A stretch of 11,287 nucleotides of DNA. Origin: a bacterium. Lineage in GTDB: Bacteria; UBP14; UBA6098; B30-G16. Position numbers and translations under genes: made by a program. The stretch is from the NCBI GenBank assembly GCA_030620455.1, contig JAUXEQ010000022.1, positions 1 through 11,287 on the forward strand, read 5' to 3'. Of the stretch, positions 1 to 7,188 are shown piece by piece; positions within the stretch are counted from its first letter, which is position 1; the number at the start of each line of letters is the position of its first letter. Under the pieces are notes generated by a model. That model did not search any database and was not told the DNA's origin. It was given only the letters and a program-made list of their open reading frames with translations.

Positions 1-1214
1 CACCGTTAAGGGAAGTTTTACCAACAATACTATACTCCTTATCCAAAACCTGGAAGGACGAATCTGCAAAAATTTCAAAAATTACTGAACCAAAAATCGT
101 AGTTAATGAAAAAATAAAATCAGCAACGGAAAAAATTGTAGGTGATAAAAAGGGGAAAGAAGCTATATCTGCTGTTCTTTTCTATATACAACAGAATTTC
201 ACACAGATCAATACTCGACCAGAATACTTTGGTTATGAACCCAATACCGCACCCAAGGTACTCGAGAACGGAAGAGGAGACTCGAAAGACTTGTCTGTTC
301 TTCTCGCTGCGATGCTCAGAGCTATCGGGATCGATGCATCATTAGCATTGGTTCCCTCCTACGGTGCAAGAATCTATGATATACCTATGTCTTATCAAAT
401 GAATGAGTTTTTAGTAATTGCATGGCTCGATGGTAAAAAGTACTTTTTATATCCTTCACAGAGATACGCTGATGTGGGATTTTTAGGAAGGGCATCGGGT
501 GAGAAATCACTTATTATCGATCCTCAGAAAGGTGAGTTAATTCTAACTGACTTGTTAAAACCCTCAGATGGCAACGCAACTTATAATTTTGATATAAATA
601 TCACTCCTGACGGAAAAGCATCAGGCACTGTTACCCTCGAATGCTCTGGTATTCCAGCAATGCACATGCGAGCTACATTCAGAGATCAAAAGAAGAGAAA
701 GGTCAAACAGCTTTTTCAGGAAGCAGCATCAAATATTTCCTCAGGAGCCAGCCTTGTGCCAGATACACTGCTTAGAGGTATAGAAACAAACACAGGTTCT
801 CTAAATGCAAAGTTGGGTTTCACTATCGATAATTATATGATGTTCCAAGGAGATATGGCGCTATTATGGTTTCCTGATGCACCTTTTATGCTGTTATCAT
901 ATCCTGCAATTACAGAACAAAGCCGTGATTTCCCGTTATATAATCCTTTACCACAAAAAATTATCTTTAAATATAAAATAAACTTCCCAGTGGGATATGA
1001 ATTAGTTTATGCTCCACCGGAACAGAAAATTGACAATCAATTCGGAAATGTTATTATATATGGAAATAATATTGATAATACAATCGAGTATACAGTGGAA
1101 TTCGAACTTGAAAAATGTCGGGTTTCACCGGAAAAATACAAAGATTATAAAGAGCTAATTATAACATTTATGAAAAAGGGCAACCGAATTGTCCTTTTTA
1201 AGAAAATCGTGTGA
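1..1214 (+). CDS. DUF3857/transglutaminase-like protein with degenerate catalytic triad (5' partial)
   Basis: The frame is open from the left edge (first full codon at 3) to TGA at 1212-1214, so the N-terminal part lies outside the window. A first internal ATG at 309 or TTG at 291 would cut through the conserved core and is not the start. The core reads NTAPKVLENGRGDSKDLSVL and then LLAAMLRAIGIDA, which matches the transglutaminase-like core found in DUF3857 proteins (usual form GDCKD). A second block, MNEFLVIAWLDGKKYFLYPS, matches the usual FNH...LDGK.YWLDPT block. The catalytic Cys is Ser (codon 282-284), the His is Glu (405-407) and the Asp is Tyr (450-452), so peptidase or transglutaminase activity is unlikely. 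About 240 residues follow, probably beta-rich as in the DUF3858-like tails of this family. Such proteins are normally exported; the signal peptide would be outside the window. ctpA follows 17 bp downstream, probably on the same transcript. The fold assignment is strong; the role is unknown. Confidence 0.85.
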   Translation, partial: PLREVLPTILYSLSKTWKDESAKISKITEPKIVVNEKIKSATEKIVGDKKGKEAISAVLFYIQQNFTQINTRPEYFGYEPNTAPKVLENGRGDSKDLSVLLAAMLRAIGIDASLALVPSYGARIYDIPMSYQMNEFLVIAWLDGKKYFLYPSQRYADVGFLGRASGEKSLIIDPQKGELILTDLLKPSDGNATYNFDINITPDGKASGTVTLECSGIPAMHMRATFRDQKKRKVKQLFQEAASNISSGASLVPDTLLRGIETNTGSLNAKLGFTIDNYMMFQGDMALLWFPDAPFMLLSYPAITEQSRDFPLYNPLPQKIIFKYKINFPVGYELVYAPPEQKIDNQFGNVIIYGNNIDNTIEYTVEFELEKCRVSPEKYKDYKELIITFMKKGNRIVLFKKIV

Positions 1215-1218
1215 TGAC

Positions 1219-1225
1219 GAGGAGG
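1219..1225 (+). promoter_or_regulatory. Ribosome binding site of the S41 peptidase gene
   Basis: GAGGAGG lies six bases before the ATG at 1232, just after the TGA of the preceding gene. It fixes the start of the peptidase and shows that this organism uses ordinary Shine-Dalgarno initiation. Confidence 0.8.
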
Positions 1226-1231
1226 TAAGCG

Positions 1232-2968
1232 ATGAGTAAACGTCTTTCATATTTATTCACAGTACTTGCAATACTTGGTATTTTAGCCATAGCTTATGCA
1301 TTTACCGGTCCTGCGAATACAATTTTCAAGCAGTTTAAACTTCTTGAAAGCGTATTCTCAACAATTAATAGGGATTACGTGGATCCGGTCGACTACAGAA
1401 AACTAATCAAGGGCGCAATAGACGGCATTACATCTACTCTTGATCCCCATACAGTATTCATGATTCCCAAACATCTCTCAGATTTACAAACAGAAACAAA
1501 AGGCAAATTTGGAGGTTTGGGAATACAAATCGGGATGAGAAATAAATGGTTAACAGTTATCGCACCGATGGAGGGAACACCTGCATTTCAAAAGGGTATT
1601 AAAGCTGGAGATCAAATTGTTAAGATCGAAGGCGAATCTACATGGGGAATAACCACAGATCAGGCAGTTCTTAAGCTTCGTGGTGAGCCGGGAACAGATG
1701 TTACAATAACAATTGCACGTGAGGGTGAACCTGAGCCATTCGACGTAACAATAACACGAGACATAATTGTAATTAATCCTGTTCCGTTCTATGGAGTAAC
1801 TGAGAGCAATATTGGTTATATTCGACTTTCCGGATTCTCAGAATTGGCTACAACGCAGCTCAAGGAAGGACTTCAAGAATTACGTTCGAAGAAAACTAAG
1901 GGAATCATTCTAGATATTCGAGGCAATTCAGGTGGACTTCTTCAACAAGCTATTGCTGTATCGAATCTGTTCCTTCAAGAGAATTCCTTGGTAGTTTATA
2001 CACAGGGTAAGAGCGAATTCGAAACACGTCAATTTTACACCGAGAACAACGGTATATATCAGCATGGACCATTGATTGTTTTAGTCAATGTTGGAAGTGC
2101 ATCAGCCTCCGAGATTGTTGCTGGAGCAATTCAAGACCACGACAGAGGTTTGGTTTTAGGAACAACAACGTTCGGTAAGGGTTTGGTTCAGAGTGTGAGA
2201 AGGTTACCACAAGGTACAGCCCTAAAGATAACCACTGCAAAATATTATATTCCAAGCGGAAGATGTATTCAACGCGAGGATTATCTGAAAAATCCTAAAA
2301 GCGCAATTATAACTTCCACAGAAGCTGTAGATTTGGATACTCTCGATCCATGGAATTGGTTAATCAAATCCAAATCACCCGATACAGATTCGACAGAAGT
2401 TAATGAGAAACCGGTTTTTTATACAGAAAGTGGTAGAATTGTTTATGGTGGAGGTGGTATTACACCGGATATTCATTTTGAAAATTCCATTATTAAGAGA
2501 ATTGAAGCAGCATTAGAGCGCAAAGCGTTGTTCTTTGATTTCGTAGTGAAATATACCGCTAAACACAAGAAACTATTCAATTCACCCGAATTTGAAATTA
2601 CCGATGACATTATAATCGATTTCAGAGAATTCCTTAAGGAGAAAAAGTTCACTTACAAAAGCAGAGCCGAAGAACTTGCTGAAACACTTGATTCTATAGC
2701 TGTACTAGATAGTTTCACAGAATCTACGATGCTTGCATACAATGAGTTTTGCGAACAAATCGAGCATGAAAAAGAACAGGAATTCAACAGGAGTATTCCA
2801 TATATAAAAAGAGGAATTAAAAGAGAAATTGTCAGGAACCTATTCGGTGAAAAGGAACTCTATCGGCAAATTGTTCTCAAAACAGATCCAGCAGTTCTTA
2901 AAGCAGTGGAAATTTTACTCGATAATGAAGAATACAATGAATCTTTCCTAGTGAATGAGAAAAAATAA
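1232..2968 (+). CDS. ctpA: C-terminal processing peptidase, S41 family
   Basis: This is a serine protease of the CtpA/Prc family, which cleaves proteins at or near their C termini in the periplasm or at the membrane. An N-terminal hydrophobic segment (about residues 6-25) acts as signal or anchor. An S41 N-terminal helical region follows (about 33-80, ending STLDPHTVFM), then a PDZ domain (about 90-180, with GLGIQI and GIKAGDQIVKIEG) that binds substrate tails. The catalytic domain contains GSASASEIVAG and TTFGKGLVQ. By the family's 25-residue spacing, Ser291 is the nucleophile and Lys316 the base, with Gln320 at the third triad position, so the enzyme should be active. VYGGGGITPDI (about 405-416) closes the core. 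The last 160 or so residues are charged and mostly helical, resembling the long tail of Bacteroidetes-type S41 peptidases. The start is supported by GAGGAGG. It is co-directional with the degenerate transglutaminase-like gene before it and gcvPB 12 bp after it. The family is certain; the substrate is unknown, and the symbol is the generic family one. Confidence 0.95.
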   Translation: MSKRLSYLFTVLAILGILAIAYAFTGPANTIFKQFKLLESVFSTINRDYVDPVDYRKLIKGAIDGITSTLDPHTVFMIPKHLSDLQTETKGKFGGLGIQIGMRNKWLTVIAPMEGTPAFQKGIKAGDQIVKIEGESTWGITTDQAVLKLRGEPGTDVTITIAREGEPEPFDVTITRDIIVINPVPFYGVTESNIGYIRLSGFSELATTQLKEGLQELRSKKTKGIILDIRGNSGGLLQQAIAVSNLFLQENSLVVYTQGKSEFETRQFYTENNGIYQHGPLIVLVNVGSASASEIVAGAIQDHDRGLVLGTTTFGKGLVQSVRRLPQGTALKITTAKYYIPSGRCIQREDYLKNPKSAIITSTEAVDLDTLDPWNWLIKSKSPDTDSTEVNEKPVFYTESGRIVYGGGGITPDIHFENSIIKRIEAALERKALFFDFVVKYTAKHKKLFNSPEFEITDDIIIDFREFLKEKKFTYKSRAEELAETLDSIAVLDSFTESTMLAYNEFCEQIEHEKEQEFNRSIPYIKRGIKREIVRNLFGEKELYRQIVLKTDPAVLKAVEILLDNEEYNESFLVNEKK

Positions 2969-2980
2969 TCGGAGAAAATA

Positions 2981-4438
2981 ATGAAAACCAAGCTTTTGTG
3001 GGAATTAAGCAAAGAAGACAGAATTGGGATTCAATTACCAAAGAGAAAAGTACCGGAATGTAATCTAAAAGAAAACATTCAATCCTCGATGTTACGCGAT
3101 AGCGACAACGAACTACCCCAGCTTTCCGAACCACAGGTGATAAGACACTTCATCGAGCTTTCCACAAAGAATCACCATGTAGATAAGGGATTTTATCCTC
3201 TCGGTTCATGCACGATGAAATTCAATCCTAAATTAAACGAACGTCTTGCTGGAAATCCGGGATTCATCAATCTACATCCCGCTGCACCCGACAAATTATG
3301 CCAAGGTGCACTTGAATTGATGCACAAGCTTGGAGAAGCTTTTTGTAAAATAGGTGGGCACACTGCAATAACTCTCCAACCAGCGGCTGGAGCTCAAGGT
3401 GAATTCGCAGGCTTATCTATGATTCGCCGCTACCATGAACATATGGGAAACCCACGTAAAAAGGTTGTAATGCCCGACTCATCCCACGGAACAAATCCGG
3501 CATCTATCGTTTTCTCAGGATGGCAACCTGTTGAGATAAAATCCGGATGCGACGGAAAAATAGATTTGAAAACCCTCGAGAAACACCTCGATGAGGACCT
3601 TGCTGCTGTGATGATAACTAACCCTAACACATTAGGTATCTTTGAGAGTGACATAAAAAAAGTAGCAGAAATGCTTCACTCGGTTGGTGCACAACTATAT
3701 ATGGATGGAGCTAATATGAACGCACTTCTGGGGATTGTCCGTCCGGGTGATTTAGGAATCGATGCATTGCATTTTAATCTGCATAAAACATTTTCAACAC
3801 CTCATGGCGGCGGAGGTCCTGGTGCTGGTCCAGTTTCAGTTGCTGAACACTTAGCACAATTTCTACCGCAACCTATTGTCTCATTATCCGATTCCGGCGA
3901 ATACAAACTCGATTGGGATAGACCAGATTCAATGGGAATGCTCCAAGCGTTCTGGGGTTCCTTTGGCGTGATGGTTAAAGCTTATGCATACATTCTATCA
4001 TTAGGATGCGATGGCCTCCGACGAGTCTCTGAAGATGCAGTTTTAAATTCAAACTATTTGCTTTCAATGCTTCGGGATTACTATGAACTTCCCTATACCG
4101 AGACACCAATGCATGAATTTGTCTTATCTGGCGAAGTAGTTAAGAAATTCGGTGTGAAAACTTTAGATATTGCCAAGCGACTTTTAGATTACGGTTTTCA
4201 TGCACCAACAATCTATTTCCCGCTAATAGTTCACGAAGCGTTGATGATCGAGCCTACGGAGACAGAAAGCAAAGAAACACTCGAGGAATTTGCTGATGCA
4301 ATGATAGCAATTAAAAAGGAAGCGGAAACCGATGCGAAGTTACTTCATGATGCACCGCTCGATACACCTATAAGACGTCTCGATGAAGTTAAGGCTAACA
4401 GGAATCCTATACTCAAATGGAAGGATTCATTGAAATAG
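2981..4438 (+). CDS. gcvPB: Glycine dehydrogenase (decarboxylating) subunit 2, P-protein beta
   Basis: This is the PLP-binding half of the split P-protein of the glycine cleavage system. With GcvPA it decarboxylates glycine and passes the aminomethyl group to lipoyl-GcvH in the cytoplasm. The 485 residues match the usual length of the separate subunit. Visible family signatures are YPLGSCTMKFNPKLNE (72-87), PDSSHGTNPAS (165-175), MDGANMNALLG (241-251) and NLHKTFSTPHGGGGPG, in which Lys269 should form the Schiff base with PLP. The ATG is preceded by GGAG at 2971-2974 with a six-base spacer, and begins 12 bp after the peptidase stop, which suggests co-transcription. gcvPA, gcvT and gcvH are usual neighbours in split systems but are not upstream, where the peptidase gene sits, and the gene downstream is convergent. 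They must be encoded elsewhere. Confidence 0.96.
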   Translation: MKTKLLWELSKEDRIGIQLPKRKVPECNLKENIQSSMLRDSDNELPQLSEPQVIRHFIELSTKNHHVDKGFYPLGSCTMKFNPKLNERLAGNPGFINLHPAAPDKLCQGALELMHKLGEAFCKIGGHTAITLQPAAGAQGEFAGLSMIRRYHEHMGNPRKKVVMPDSSHGTNPASIVFSGWQPVEIKSGCDGKIDLKTLEKHLDEDLAAVMITNPNTLGIFESDIKKVAEMLHSVGAQLYMDGANMNALLGIVRPGDLGIDALHFNLHKTFSTPHGGGGPGAGPVSVAEHLAQFLPQPIVSLSDSGEYKLDWDRPDSMGMLQAFWGSFGVMVKAYAYILSLGCDGLRRVSEDAVLNSNYLLSMLRDYYELPYTETPMHEFVLSGEVVKKFGVKTLDIAKRLLDYGFHAPTIYFPLIVHEALMIEPTETESKETLEEFADAMIAIKKEAETDAKLLHDAPLDTPIRRLDEVKANRNPILKWKDSLK

Positions 4439-4468
4439 TTTACAAAACCAATATTTATTATTAAAATT

Positions 4469-4488
4469 TTTATATTCGTTAATATGAA
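4469..4488. terminator. Weak AT-only hairpin between convergent genes gcvPB and queA
   Basis: The 84 bp between the two stop codons (4439-4522) is very AT-rich. The best structure is an eight-pair stem, including one G-U pair, around a CGTT loop at 4477-4480. On the - strand (queA side) it is followed by an AT-rich tract with a short T run; on the + strand no U run follows. It is the only candidate terminator I can see for either gene. It has no G-C pair in the stem, so it may well be incidental. Confidence 0.2.
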
Positions 4489-4522
4489 TAACATTGTAAA
4501 GCTGTCCTTCAGAATTTAGCGA

Positions 4523-5608
4523 TTATTTCTTGGTCGTTTGTTTCTCTAATAACATTGCATCCCCATAGGAAAAGAACCTGAAATTGTTATCGATAGCATA
4601 TCTATAAGCTTTTTGAATTATTTCAATACCTGCAAAGGCGGAAACCATTACAAGCAATGAAGAACCGGGGAGATGAAAATTTGTTATCATTACATCCACA
4701 ACTTTGAATTCAAAACCAGGATATATATAAATATCCGACCATCCTCTCTGTGCTTTTAATGGCACAGATATTTTAGCCACCGATTCAAGAGCTCTAACTG
4801 TTGTCGTGCCAACACCGATCACTCGTCGATATTCTTTTTTTACATTGTTTATCGCATCCGCTGTATTCGAATTTATTTCGTAAAATTCTCTATGCATAAC
4901 ATGATCTCTAATGTCGGGAGTTTTAATGGGTTTAAATGTTCCCCAGCCGACATTAAGAGTTATTCTAACAATCTCGACCCCTTTACCTTTTATTCTGTTC
5001 AGAAGTTGCTGAGTGAAATGCAGTCCCGCAGTTGGTGCAGCAATTGCTCCAACTTTATCGGCATAAATAGTTTGATATGAAGTTCTGTCTGTTTCAATGT
5101 CCGGTCGATTTATGTATGGAGGAAGTGGCATATGTCCCAATTTATTTAGTTCTTCAAAAAACTCACTTTTCGACATCGAAAACTTCAGGATTCTTTCTCC
5201 TTCCGGGAGCAAATCAATAACCTCCGCAGAGAGATTTTCACTGAAATTTATTATTGCGCCCAAAGGAAGTCTTTTCCCCGGTTTAACAAGTGTCTTCCAA
5301 ATGCGATCCTCTAAATTTTCAAGAAGCAAAATCTCAACATTGGCTCCAGTGGATTTTTTCCCATACAATCTCGCTGGTATGACTTTAACATCATTAATAA
5401 CAAGAAGGTCATCCTTATTTAAGTATTCTGGTAATCTATTGAAAACTGTTTTTTTTAAATCGCTGTTTCGGTTGATTACCAACAGCTTCGACGAGTCGCG
5501 CGGCTTAGCAGGAAACTGTGCAATCTTTTCTTTCGGAAGATTGTACATGTATGAACTCAGCCGATACTGTTTTGGGATTTCCCAACAGTTAAATTTCTTG
5601 TGTAACAT
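4523..5608 (-). CDS. queA: S-adenosylmethionine:tRNA ribosyltransferase-isomerase
   Basis: QueA transfers and isomerises the ribosyl group of S-adenosylmethionine onto 7-aminomethyl-7-deazaguanine at tRNA position 34, giving epoxyqueuosine; it acts in the cytoplasm. Family blocks appear along the whole length: LPKEKIAQFPAKPRDSSKLL (24-43), NDVKVIPARLYG (72-83), GHMPLPPYINRP (158-169), APTAGLHFT (191-199), GVGTTTVRALE (265-275), TNFHLPGSSLLVMVSAFAG (309-327) and FFSYGDAML (345-353). At 361 residues it is slightly longer than usual, because the normal N terminus (like KLSDFDYELP) aligns with residues 16-25, leaving about 15 extra residues. The ATG at 5608 has a weak GAGA upstream at 5616-5619 and lies inside the end of the glycosyltransferase gene, with a 20 bp overlap. 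The next ATG (Met21, 5548) would remove conserved residues and has no visible ribosome site, so the long start is preferred. It is the last gene of the cdd-GT-queA operon. Confidence 0.96.
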   Translation of the reverse strand: MLHKKFNCWEIPKQYRLSSYMYNLPKEKIAQFPAKPRDSSKLLVINRNSDLKKTVFNRLPEYLNKDDLLVINDVKVIPARLYGKKSTGANVEILLLENLEDRIWKTLVKPGKRLPLGAIINFSENLSAEVIDLLPEGERILKFSMSKSEFFEELNKLGHMPLPPYINRPDIETDRTSYQTIYADKVGAIAAPTAGLHFTQQLLNRIKGKGVEIVRITLNVGWGTFKPIKTPDIRDHVMHREFYEINSNTADAINNVKKEYRRVIGVGTTTVRALESVAKISVPLKAQRGWSDIYIYPGFEFKVVDVMITNFHLPGSSLLVMVSAFAGIEIIQKAYRYAIDNNFRFFSYGDAMLLEKQTTKK

Positions 5609-6707
5609 TATTCTGTCTCAATTTCTTATAGATTTCAAGAGTTTGAATCGCTGTTTTTTCCCAACTAAATTGCTTAATACGCTCACGACCTTTGTTAATA
5701 AGACTTTTGCGCAATTCAGTATCATCAGAGATTTTTATTATTCCTTTAGCGATAGATTCAATATCATAAGCATCCACAATTAATGCTGCATCACCCACAA
5801 CTTCTGGAAGCGATGCTTCATTGGATGTCAAAACAGGACATTTACAACTCATAGCTTCTAACGGTGGGATACCGAAACCTTCATATAACGACGGAAATAT
5901 GAAAGCTTTTGCACCACAATATAGATATGGTAGTTCTTCGTAATTCACATTTTCAATGTAAATAATATCACCGTTATGTATGAGTTTTTTCATATTCTCA
6001 ACAGCTCGAAGATTTTTTGAACTTCCGATAAGGACAAGTTTATCTTTCACTCCTTTTTCCTTTGCAATCAAAAAAGCCTTAATAATTCTCTGCAGATTCT
6101 TGTGGGGCTTCATATTACTCACAAATAGAAGATACCGTTTTAACTCGAGATTATATTTAGCTATAATATCTTTTGTTGCATTGTTTGTTCGAGAAGTGAA
6201 ATGATTAAAATCCGCACTTAAATAAACTACACAAACCTTTTTGGCAGGCATATTTAGATTCTCAATGACTCGTGACGCTGTAAATTCTGAAGGACAAATT
6301 ATACAATCCGCTTTTCTAAGCTTTCGCGAAATAATATTCAGGTAAAATTTTCCTACTTTGCTCGAAATAAATTCCGGATGATCCCAATACAGCATATCCA
6401 TTACCGATACAACAAGTTTCCCGTGCCAGAATATGGGAACATTGTAATGCGGAATGTGAAGAATATCAGCACCTTTTGCTAATCGGGGAATATTGAAATG
6501 CTCTGAGATAGAATAGATTGGGCAGTTGATATTTCTAATTTTGAATTTCTTCGATTCACCAATTAATTCCTTAAGTTTTGTTTCGTTTCCAATTACCGAA
6601 AAAATAAAGTTATCTGGAATATTTACATACTCACAAAGCAAATTCCTTATATACGTTCCTATTCCCGAAGGTCTATACATTCTTGCGTCAAATGCAACGG
6701 ATATCAT
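5589..6707 (-). CDS. Glycosyltransferase family 4 (GT-B fold)
   Basis: This is a retaining glycosyltransferase that uses a nucleotide-sugar donor, probably at the inner face of the cytoplasmic membrane, for polysaccharide, lipopolysaccharide or glycolipid assembly. The N-terminal acceptor domain begins ISVAFDARMYRPSGIGTYIR, with the glycine-rich loop (GIGTYIRNL, 15-23) typical of WbpY/MtfA-like mannosyltransferases. The C-terminal donor domain has FVSNMKPHKNL (195-205) and YEGFGIPPLEAM (275-286), which carries the EX7E pair Glu276 and Glu284. The 372 residues are normal for GT4. It starts at an ATG whose ATGA overlaps the cdd stop, with AGGTGG at 6711-6716 inside the cdd coding sequence. No other sugar-pathway gene is in the window, so donor and acceptor cannot be inferred. 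A mannosyltransferase is the closest guess by motif resemblance. Confidence 0.92.
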   Translation of the reverse strand: MISVAFDARMYRPSGIGTYIRNLLCEYVNIPDNFIFSVIGNETKLKELIGESKKFKIRNINCPIYSISEHFNIPRLAKGADILHIPHYNVPIFWHGKLVVSVMDMLYWDHPEFISSKVGKFYLNIISRKLRKADCIICPSEFTASRVIENLNMPAKKVCVVYLSADFNHFTSRTNNATKDIIAKYNLELKRYLLFVSNMKPHKNLQRIIKAFLIAKEKGVKDKLVLIGSSKNLRAVENMKKLIHNGDIIYIENVNYEELPYLYCGAKAFIFPSLYEGFGIPPLEAMSCKCPVLTSNEASLPEVVGDAALIVDAYDIESIAKGIIKISDDTELRKSLINKGRERIKQFSWEKTAIQTLEIYKKLRQNNVTQEI

Positions 6708-7099
6708 TTTCCACCTAACTTGAAAACTTTGGGTAGAAGTTCTACTAAGGTAAGTTCTGTAATCTCAGTACCATCTTTATTAGTCAGTAATATTAAGGCA
6801 TCACTGTCTGCAAATTCAGAAAACACCTGAAGGCATGCACCACACGGGTAAGTGATATTTTCAGCGGATACAGCAAGCGCAACAAGTTTCCTGACACCAT
6901 TTGCAATTGCTGAGCATATAGCCACACGCTCTGCACAAATTGTTAGTCCATATGAAGCGTTTTCTATATTAGCCCCAGAGAAAATATTCCCGTTTTCATC
7001 AGCCACAGCCGCACCCACAGAAAATCCCGAATATGGAGCATAGGCGTTTTCGCGTGCATTATTAGCATTCGTTATGAGTATGTTTTTAATTGTGTTCAT
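6704..7099 (-). CDS. cdd: Cytidine deaminase
   Basis: Cytidine deaminase hydrolyses cytidine and deoxycytidine to uridine and deoxyuridine in pyrimidine salvage. From the ATG at 7099 the product has 131 residues, the usual size of the tetrameric zinc enzyme. The zinc site is complete: Cys55 and the proton-shuttling Glu57 in TICAERVAI, and Cys86 and Cys89 in PCGACLQV. The substrate loop GANIENASYG (42-51) has the expected Asn44 and Glu46, and YAPYSGFSVGAA (20-31) is the typical N-terminal block. The frame stays open to a TTG at 7144, but the extra 15 residues have no family match, so the ATG is preferred even though its ribosome site is weak. It is the first gene of a three-gene, overlapping - strand operon and is transcribed divergently from the large secreted protein gene. 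Confidence 0.95.
   Translation of the reverse strand: MNTIKNILITNANNARENAYAPYSGFSVGAAVADENGNIFSGANIENASYGLTICAERVAICSAIANGVRKLVALAVSAENITYPCGACLQVFSEFADSDALILLTNKDGTEITELTLVELLPKVFKLGGK
6711..6716 (-). promoter_or_regulatory. Ribosome binding site of the glycosyltransferase inside the cdd 3' end
   Basis: Read on the - strand, AGGTGG lies three bases before the glycosyltransferase ATG (6707-6705), within the last codons of cdd. With the ATGA start/stop overlap, this points to translational coupling of the two genes. Confidence 0.55.
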
Positions 7100-7114
7100 A
7101 TGATGCTTTTTAAG

Positions 7115-7144
7115 ATAATAAGATATTACAGTTTGTTTTTGCAA
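7115..7144 (-). promoter_or_regulatory. Possible cdd operon promoter
   Basis: On the - strand, TTGCAA (7144-7139) and TATTAT (7120-7115) are 18 bp apart and resemble sigma-70 -35 and -10 boxes. The implied transcription start would leave only about ten bases before the cdd ATG. This is pattern matching in AT-rich DNA, so support is weak. Confidence 0.25.
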
Positions 7145-7160
7145 TAAATTTCGCTAAAAT
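7133..7160 (+). promoter_or_regulatory. Possible promoter of the large secreted protein gene
   Basis: TTGTTT (7133-7138) and TAAAAT (7155-7160) are 16 bp apart. The -10 matches the consensus at five of six positions, but the -35 is poor. The predicted start, near 7167, leaves room for the strong AAGGAGG at 7176-7182. It would overlap the putative cdd promoter on the other strand. Confidence 0.35.
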
Positions 7161-7175
7161 ATTAATAAGCTTTAT

Positions 7176-7182
7176 AAGGAGG
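7176..7182 (+). promoter_or_regulatory. Strong ribosome binding site of the secreted repeat protein
   Basis: AAGGAGG lies six bases before the ATG at 7189, a near-perfect anti-16S match. It fixes the start and suggests efficient translation of this surface protein. Confidence 0.8.
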
Positions 7183-7188
7183 TTTATA

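Noticed and set aside
2898..3134. 78-residue open frame on the - strand across the ctpA-gcvPB junction
   Set aside because: It is antisense to two well-supported genes and has no domain or ribosome site.
4439..4500. Seven-base inverted repeat TTTACAA/TTGTAAA flanking the gcvPB-queA gap
   Set aside because: It is short, about 48 bp apart and AT-rich; expected by chance, and not a credible stem or att site.
4487..4557. Direct repeat AATAACATTG at 4487-4496 and 4548-4557
   Set aside because: Ten bases in AT-rich sequence, one copy inside the queA coding end; chance similarity is sufficient.
5097..5783. 228-residue open frame on the + strand
   Set aside because: It lies antisense to queA and the glycosyltransferase, both confidently identified. 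The translation is Ser/Phe-rich with no family resemblance and has no ribosome site.
7100..7144. Longer cdd start at TTG 7144
   Set aside because: The extra 15 residues do not match cytidine deaminases, and the start would fall inside the likely promoter; ATG 7099 gives the normal length.
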